Shown here: one piece after another, positions 57,908 to 64,000 of the stretch | Position numbering within the stretch: position 1 is the first letter of the stretch | How the letters are laid out: the number at the start of each line of letters is the position of its first letter | Notes under the pieces: model-generated | What the model was told of the DNA's origin: nothing | The model's input: the letters and a program-made list of their open reading frames with translations, nothing else | The model's database searches: none | Source: Choristoneura fumiferana | Lineage: Eukaryota > Arthropoda > Insecta > Lepidoptera > Tortricidae | Assembly: GCF_025370935.1 (NCBI RefSeq) | Contig: NC_133500.1 | Location: 11,486,236-11,550,235, forward strand | DNA length: 64,000 nucleotides | Reading direction: 5' to 3' | Translations under genes and position numbers: made by a program

Positions 57908-57943
57908 GTCAGTTGCTTCACAACCGGCACCGGGACCAGACGT

Positions 57944-58600
57944 GGGACTAAATCCCGATTAACAATTTAAAATTACGATTGATTGGTCTTAGTCGTAAGA
58001 CTTTCGATTGATTTAGTCACGATTAAATTAATCGTCGATTAATTACCAGCAACTAAATTATTAATCAATTAATTAATTAGATTAATTTTCTCTCGATTGG
58101 TGGTAGGAATAAATACATTTTATTAGCCACGACTCCGTCCGCGTAAATTTCGGTTTTCACTATCCCGCGGAAATTATGCACTTTCGGGACAAAAACTATC
58201 CTATGTGCTTCCCCGGGATTCAAACTATGTGTATACCTAATTTCATCCAAATCGGTTCAGCGATTTAGACGCGATGAAGTAACAAACAAATAAACAGACT
58301 TACAAACTTTCGCATTTATTATATTAGTGGGATAAATATCACACGGTATACATACTAGAATGATTTTCCAAGTGAACAACACATGATAAAATATACTTAT
58401 TTAATATTTGTAACGTGCGTGCTCCATTTTTTAATCGAAATATAATCGTGAAATTTAATCGTGTAATTGATTAATCGTTATTCGAATACTCCGTCAATTA
58501 GTTTAATCGCGACTAAATTAATCGTGATTAATTTTATGACGATTAATTCTTCGATCGATTGATTAGTTGATTAAAAAAAATCGAGTAATGTCCATCTCTG
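57944..58600. repeat. ATTAATCG-rich element, split by another repeat
   Basis: Many variants of CGATTAATT, TTTAATCGTG and GATTAATC on both sides of an inserted block at about 58120-58336 (ending ACTTACAAACTTTCGCATTT, the old repeat tail seen at 3640-3905). The boundaries are approximate. Confidence 0.55.
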
Positions 58601-58604
58601 ATTG

Positions 58605-58840
58605 AGACACGCATGAAAAGACACGTGGAAGGCCGCCTTCCCACAAGTGTACAAAACCGTTGGGGGAGAATAATCCTCGAGTGGCGACCACGACCGGAAG
58701 ACGGAACGTTGGCAGGCCTCCCACTAGGTGGACTAACTTGGACTCGCGGGCAACGTGATGCAAGTGGCGAGTTGTCGTTCTAAGGGGGAGGCCTTTGTTC
58801 AGCTGGACGTCTTCCGGCTGATGATGAAGCGACAAAACGA
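58605..58840 (+). pseudogene. LINE reverse-transcriptase C-terminal remnant
   Basis: In shifting frames it reads NRWGRIILEWRPR, then TGRRNVGRPPTRWTN, then a stop, then a piece ending FSWTSSG. This is the typical C-terminal end of RTE/Jockey-like LINE proteins of insects. Frameshift and in-frame stops make it dead. Confidence 0.65.
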
Positions 58841-59182
58841 CACGTCTGTGTTGGACATAGAATACTCATAGTCACTCCTACAAGATAAGTCTACATGAGA
58901 TTCAAATTATTCTAAAGGCTGACCAGAATTATAAAAAACCTCGCCATATATTGCGAAAAACCTATAGAACTAATTTCTTGCACTGGTATAACACTAAATT
59001 CAAATGTCATTTGTCTATTGCTGTCAAAGTTTAACGTTGTGTGCGCGTAAAGTGTTATTTTGTGTTTTTTGTGCGTTAAAATTCCGAAGATTTTCGATAC
59101 CCTTTTAAGGGAAAAAGTCCGAGGGATTAAAAAATTCCTTTAAATAACATCACTGACAGCGTTGTCAATATGACTGATATTA

Positions 59183-59324
59183 AGGGACTGTTTCACCATC
59201 CATAGATTAGTGTTAAGTGACGGTTAAATGTGATGCCGTCTCCGTCTATTCGAACAAAACAAATAGAGACGGCATCACATTTAACCGTCACTTAACAGTA
59301 ATCGATAGATGGTGAAACAGCCCC
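59183..59324. mobile_element. Hairpin MITE, family GGGGCTGTTTCACC, copy 3
   Basis: AGGGACTGTTTCACCATCCA to GATGGTGAAACAGCCCCT; inner AAATAGAGACGGCATCACAT mirrored. Confidence 0.75.
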
Positions 59325-59783
59325 TAAGTGTAAAGAATGTTTTTCATGTCATAAAACGTAGAAGTGCTGCGATCGCGTCAGGTTTTTTTATATTCCTGGT
59401 CAGCCTTTAATGAATATGTTCAGGTTAGGTATTCAAACTAAGTGGTTCAGTTAAACTAGCGTGCCACCTGGCACCCCCCCCCCCCTGCCACAGGTGTTGT
59501 CACCCGTGTAGTAAAGAGTAACAAAGTGATACTTGATGCTATGATGATTGATGGTTAGACTGTGGGGTCCTCGTAAACTGTATGACCTAGGAGCTCCGCG
59601 GTGCGTGATGTAAACCAACCCCATCCCAGGACAACCGGATAGTCGAGTGGTTAGAGAACCTGACCACAAAGCTTATGTCGGCCGGACCCTTATATTTGCA
59701 ATTACCGCTTAAAAACCGCTTTTTCCATACCAATCACCTTAGTCAGTTCAGTCACCTCATCACCTGGGTTATAGGCTTTGTGG

Positions 59784-59882
59784 TAGCCCGCGCCCCGAGG
59801 GCACGTAACCTGTCGGCCAACACCGGCAAGAGGAAAGCGGAAGACGGCAAGAGCGACCCTGCCCCCTCCCGAGAAGATCCCC
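59784..59882 (+). CDS. Weak candidate exon
   Basis: Between an acceptor-like TTTGTGGTAG and a donor CCCC|GTGAGT lies an open, GC-rich stretch reading RAPRARNLSANTGKRKAEDG and ending PSREDP. It is not like Opa1 at this point and I do not recognise it. Could be an exon fragment carried by a repeat. Confidence 0.2.
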
Positions 59883-60324
59883 GTGAGTCTCCTCCCACTC
59901 CTCTCCTTATTGCTCCTCCCCCCCCCCCTTCACGAAAACATTTTTTTTAATGTTAAAGAGAAACAAAACTACATTTGAAGATATTCTAAAACTAATTAAA
60001 TAATGATTTAGAATTGATGATGTTATAAAAAAATAATTTTTGATCTCACGTTTTTTAAGTCGAAGACGAAGCGTTTATCAGAGAAATTAAACCCTGAACA
60101 TTCATCCATCCATCCATCGTATTTTTTATTTTATAGTTTGTATTTATCTGGGTATGTATTATAATACCGAAAATCATAATACCTACAGTTGAAATGTCGA
60201 CACTTAACACATCGAAATTCAGAATACCGAAAGTACAAAATGTCGATAACCGATACACCGAAGCTATCTACTTTCAAATGACCGAAAGTACTAACTGGCA
60301 TTCACAATACCCTAATAATAATTT

Positions 60325-60690
60325 TCTGTGCTGTTACAAAAAAAAAACCTAACATCGAAGGCTTAGCCTTCTGAACCTAAACTATCCGAGTCGCTTCTGC
60401 CGTGAAAGGTCTTACTCGCTCGCTTCGCTCGCTCGCTGTCAGCGAGGCACCAGCTAGGGTGTACCAAAGGGGAGCTCCAGGACTTACAATAAATGTCACG
60501 GATGATGTCCTTATGACACCTACTTTTGGTACCTCGCTAGCAGCGAGCGAACGGAGCGATCGAGGAAGACGTTTCAGATCAGAAACGACTCGGATAGTTT
60601 AGGTTCAGAAAAAGGCTAAGGCGGGAGCGAAGCGCCGCGTAGCTCCCGTCTTAGCCTTCGATGTTAGGTATTTTTTTGTAACAGCACAGA
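60325..60690. mobile_element. ~365-bp palindromic element
   Basis: TGTGCTGTTACAAAAAAA, then CCTAACATCGAAGGCTTAGC at the left is mirrored by TAGCCTTCGATGTTAGG and TTTGTAACAGCACAG at the right, with ACTATCCGAGTCG mirrored inside. A fragment occurs at about 23815-23960. Confidence 0.75.
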
Positions 60691-61382
60691 AAATGATAAA
60701 TGTCAATCTACCCCCGCTTGAAAAAGTCGGAATGGGGTCATTTAAAAATATATAGCAGACTTTTGTGTAACGATGGTTTCGGTATGTTGATTTGCGATAT
60801 ATTGACCGTCAATTATTTTATTTGTAGTAATTATGACTGTTCGGCATTATTATTTTTCGGCCTTCCGTCCATAGGTCTTGTGAAATTCGATCTTTCGTAT
60901 TTGGGTATTATAATTCATACCCATTTACCTTGCTGTCTCAACTAGCTTATTAAACTTTACTTTAGCTAATTGACAGAGCAAGATATAGAATACGATTTCA
61001 AAACATTATTCAATGCATCTATGCATCATTGTCAAAATTCAAAGAATCTCCTGTAATGACCGCACAACAGTACAAGCGCTGCTGCTTAGCGTGTAATCCT
61101 ATTGTAACTTATCTGTACAGACAAGCAAGTGGTCCCCAAACAGATAAAATACAAGAGTCCGAGCGACAATTCTACGTCGACGATATGGGTCGACCCCTAC
61201 GACATAGACGCCAGTGAGAAATATCTACGATTTACTTCGCAGTAGACTCGTGTATTGGCATTTAGTGTAATGGAATTTTTCTTTATTTATTTCCTTTCTT
61301 ATCATTGTTTTGATTCGTACAGTCGAGTGCAAAAATACGGATTTATCTAACCCAACAAAAATATATAACAATCCAATCACCA

Positions 61383-61503
61383 GCATTAATATCTGCCACA
61401 GCGGAGTGTGCAAAAATATCTGACACGTCCTTCCGGCCCTAGAAATAGAGTCGTATCAGATATTTATGCACGCTTGTTGTATCAAATATTGGTGCTGGTG
61501 ACT
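61383..61503. mobile_element. MITE, family ATTAATATCTGCC, copy 3
   Basis: CATTAATATCTGCCACAGCG to CAAATATTGGTGCTGGTGAC; flanked by CACCAG and CTGGTG, part of the inverted ends. Confidence 0.65.
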
Positions 61504-61573
61504 GTACCACAAACTCTTACTCCGATTTAACAAGGCCGTGGTCCTAACATATTTGTGAGTGGTTCGAATATGT

Positions 61574-61738
61574 ACCGTCAGCCAAATAAGTGGTCTATCA
61601 ATTTTTAAACAAATTCCTATCAAATGAATATGTCGCTAAAGTCGAACTTTCAAGTTGACAGACACGTCTATTGGCATTATTGTTTTATGACATGCAAACG
61701 ATTATCAACTTTAAGGTGGTAGACCACATATTTGGCTG
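61574..61738. mobile_element. MITE, family CCAAATAAGTGGTCTATC, copy 4
   Basis: GTACCGTCAGCCAAATAAGT to GTAGACCACATATTTGGCTG, the best preserved copy, only ~70 bases from the previous MITE. Confidence 0.7.
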
Positions 61739-62561
61739 TAAATATTTTTGCACTTGATGTACATTGAAAGAGAACACTAATTTTAGACCAATGTGCTTCG
61801 AGATACTGAGACTAGAGATCTAATTGGTCGACTGTTCATATTCCACTGTATTGTCATTCACGATAGTTGTATTTGAAATACCACCATTGATAGAATAGTA
61901 ATTGATATCATATTTTGGATTCTTAAAGTGCATGCTCATTTATATCGTGTTTATATTGAATCAGATTAAGTTTAAGGAACACAGAAAGTGAAAAAAAAAC
62001 TGTTTTTTGCTCGATAGTTTAAGTTAATAGTGGTAGTCCCACGTAAGTTTTATCAAAGTCGTTTCGGTAGTTACGATTTTTTTCACGCTTATACTCCGTT
62101 TAAGGCGCTGTACGCAGTGAAAACTACAATTTTAGAAACTATTTAAAATATACTTACACAATACTTACAACTGCAATTTTTTATATGTATATTTTCAGTC
62201 TATTAGCTAGTTTTTGACTTCATCAAAAACACGATTGCTGACAAAAACCTCGATAGATTATTTTTTTGAAAAAGAGCCTTCATTTACACGTTAAACCAAA
62301 TATTATGAAAAACTATTATGAATATCAACACAAAATTTGCTTTTTTAAATAGTTTTTAGTAGATTTCGATTTATGCTTCATAGATTTTCAATAGGTTGAG
62401 TACATCAATCATACCAATTTATTTCGTCTTTGGCAAATAAAACGGTTCTAGCGCGCGGCGGCGGCCAAGTATTTCCCAGTCGCCAGTACACGCGTGTACG
62501 TAGTCGACGACGGACCTGTGCACATTTTTCTAACGCGCTACTACTTTTGAGAGCAAATAAT

Positions 62562-62653
62562 ATGGGTAATCGCAGTATTAAAAAAGTTAAGCGAAAGAGG
62601 AAACGCATAAGTGAACTCAGAGCACATATGAGAAGCATTAGAGTACCTAAACG
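62562..62653 (+). CDS. Candidate first exon of an unknown gene
   Basis: ATG at 62562 reads MGNRSIKKVKRKRKRISELR and on to VPK, then a consensus donor CG|GTAAGT. The peptide is strongly basic (K/R-rich, nuclear-localisation-like). The same frame is open from about 62430. I do not recognise it, and it does not fit the phase of Opa1 exon 14. Confidence 0.3.
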
Positions 62654-62699
62654 GTAAGTACCTACCACACACTAATCGACCGGCCAGAGTCGGGCGAGT

Positions 62700-63405
62700 C
62701 AGCAGGGATACTACGAAACTCCAAACTCGAAGTTCGTGTCGTGCGGTCCCTCTCGCTCTCGTACTAAATAGTATAAGTGTCAGAGGGACCGCAACCCACG
62801 ATCTTCGAGTTTCGTAGCAGCACTGCTGAGCCGATTTCACATTCGTACTACGACCGCAAGCTGGTTGGCGCGGGCCTCGGCTGCTCATGGAAGCGGACGG
62901 CTTCGTCCAGATTCTACCGCGACTGCCATACAAATTGTAGGCACGTTCTATAAACCTATACTACTCACGGCGAACATGCGGCGAACCTTGCGGCTACTAT
63001 GAAACTCGAAACTCGAAGTTCGTATCGTACCATCCCTCTCGCTCTCGTATTAAATAGTATAAGTGTCAGAGGGACCGCAACCCACGATCTTCGAGTTTCG
63101 TAGCAGCCCTGCTGAGCGGATTTCACATTCGTACTACTACCGCAAGCTGGTTGGCGCGGGCCTCGGCTGCTCACGGACGCGGACGGCTTCGTCCAGATTT
63201 ACCGCGACTGCCATACAAATGTAGGCACGTTGTATAACCTATACTACTCATGGCGAACATGCGGCGAACCTTGCGGCTACTACGAAACTCGAAACTCGAA
63301 GTTCGTATCGTACCGTCCCTCTCGCTCTCGTATTAAATAGTATAAGTGTCAGAGGGACGCACGACACGAACTTCTAGTTTCGAGTTTCGTAGTAGCCCTG
63401 CTTGA
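62700..63405. repeat. Tandem ~285-bp block containing three palindromic elements
   Basis: Three copies of the GAAACTCGAAACTCGAAG palindrome (62705-62828, 62985-63110, 63265-63405) alternate with two copies of a GC-rich spacer containing CCGCAAGCTGGTTGGCGCGG. The whole looks like a tandem duplication of palindrome plus spacer. Confidence 0.75.
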
Positions 63406-63589
63406 TCCCTTTGACAGTTTCACTGACATTTCTGATAGTAGATGCAACAGTTTCGATCTAAGTTTAGATTTTCTCACTTTTTTGCAGGCAAAGGTAATAT
63501 CTTGCATTCAGCCAAGTTATTTAACATAAATTATTTTAATAAAATAAGATGGTTGCACTTGGTTGCACTAGTAAATTATTGACAAAACA

Positions 63590-63790
63590 TGTACTCCAAC
63601 TGCAATCCGGCTGCAAAATGGGAGTTTGGATGCAGTTATTGCGCAGTTAGTACAACTGCACCAGCACTGGACCCAACTGTCAGAGGACTGCATTCCAACT
63701 GCAATTTTAGGCAGTCGGAGTGCAGTTCTTACGCAGTTCTGATGTAGTTCTGCCATTTTACAGCCGGATTGCAATTGGAATGCGGTCCGT
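63590..63790. repeat. Patch dense in TGCAGTT / AACTGCA words
   Basis: In 200 bp the words AACTGCA, TGCAGTT and TGCAATT occur about a dozen times in both orientations (for example CCAACTGCAATTTTAGG, GAGTGCAGTTCTTACGCAGT). CAATCCGGCTG and CAGCCGGATTG form the outer inverted pair. Likely a MITE built of internal repeats. Confidence 0.55.
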
Positions 63791-63879
63791 GTGTACCAGA
63801 CCGTACATTACGACGCCTACCGCCTACCTTATCAGCGACTTATTTATATAGGGATTCGATTTGTAATTTACCTTCACGT

Positions 63880-64000
63880 AAATCAAGATTGGTTTTTTGG
63901 AATCTTTTTACATTTTTTATTTCCATTCCAATTTTTGTTTCTCTTACGGTCATCCGTAAAACCTAAATTGAAAATACAAACTGAAATATAGATGCACCGA
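63880..64000 (-). mobile_element. tRNA-headed SINE-like element, cut by window end
   Basis: GGTTTTTTGGAATCTTTTTA, then a piece like CTTACGGTCATCCGTAAAAC and ATACAAACTGAAATATAGAT: the non-tRNA end of the family at 13612-13990 and 22918-23322, in reverse. Confidence 0.6.

Larger units (their letters stand above)
57908..64000. other. Opa1 intron 14 or flank; no further Opa1 exon found
   Basis: I looked for the next Opa1 stalk exon (phase 0) on the plus strand and saw none in these 6 kb. The DNA holds TTAATCG-rich repeat, LINE and MITE copies, palindromes and two weak exon candidates. Confidence 0.6.

Noticed and set aside
61029..61217. 62-codon ORF (MSKFKESPVMTAQQYKRCCL...)
   Set aside because: Unrecognised, no splice or promoter context, and surrounded by MITEs; a chance ORF is as likely.

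Overview
The window looks like nuclear DNA of a moth or butterfly (Lepidoptera). The evidence is AT-rich non-coding DNA packed with short palindromic MITE-like elements, tRNA-derived SINEs and LINE tails of lepidopteran type, and two interrupted protein-coding genes with canonical GT-AG introns. Assignments come from reading the translation and from family knowledge; no database search was run.

Layout. (1) 1-2060 is the 3' flank of the first gene and is repeat-rich. (2) 2061-32648, minus strand: a complete Ehbp1 gene (EH-domain-binding protein 1). I assembled 23 coding exons whose phases all match. They sum to 2934 bp, giving 977 residues plus a stop. The order is N-terminal C2 domain, disordered TP-rich linker, calponin-homology (CH) domain, acidic/basic linker, C-terminal bMERB coiled coil and a CaaX-type end (CILQ). 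An in-frame upstream exon at 33934-34011 may give an alternative N-terminus. (3) 34012-42529: intergenic DNA between two divergently transcribed genes, full of nested transposons. (4) 42530-57907, plus strand: the first 14 coding exons of Opa1, the mitochondrial inner-membrane dynamin-like GTPase. They cover the presequence, membrane segment, coiled coil, the whole GTPase domain (G1-G4 visible) and the start of the stalk: 1896 bp, exactly 632 codons. The rest of Opa1 is not recognisable before the window ends. (5) 57908-64000: repeats, a LINE remnant and two weak exon candidates.

The most striking feature is shared by both genes. At six separate exons (Ehbp1 exons 1, 8 and 19; Opa1 exons 4, 6 and 11) the last 36-82 bases of the exon, its 5' splice donor and a short piece of the following intron have been tandemly amplified. 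In every case the genuine exon, with its unique 5' part and acceptor, is the first unit in transcription order, and the extra copies run into the intron. The arrays have about 2 to 19 extra copies and unrelated unit sequences and lengths (59, 83, 89, 112-115, about 141, about 250 bp). Each intron therefore begins with a series of decoy exon ends and donor sites. Other minisatellites lie very close to further splice sites of Ehbp1.

The two genes are not an operon and have no obvious functional link. Ehbp1 couples Rab/EHD endosomal recycling to actin. Opa1 drives inner-membrane fusion and cristae shaping.
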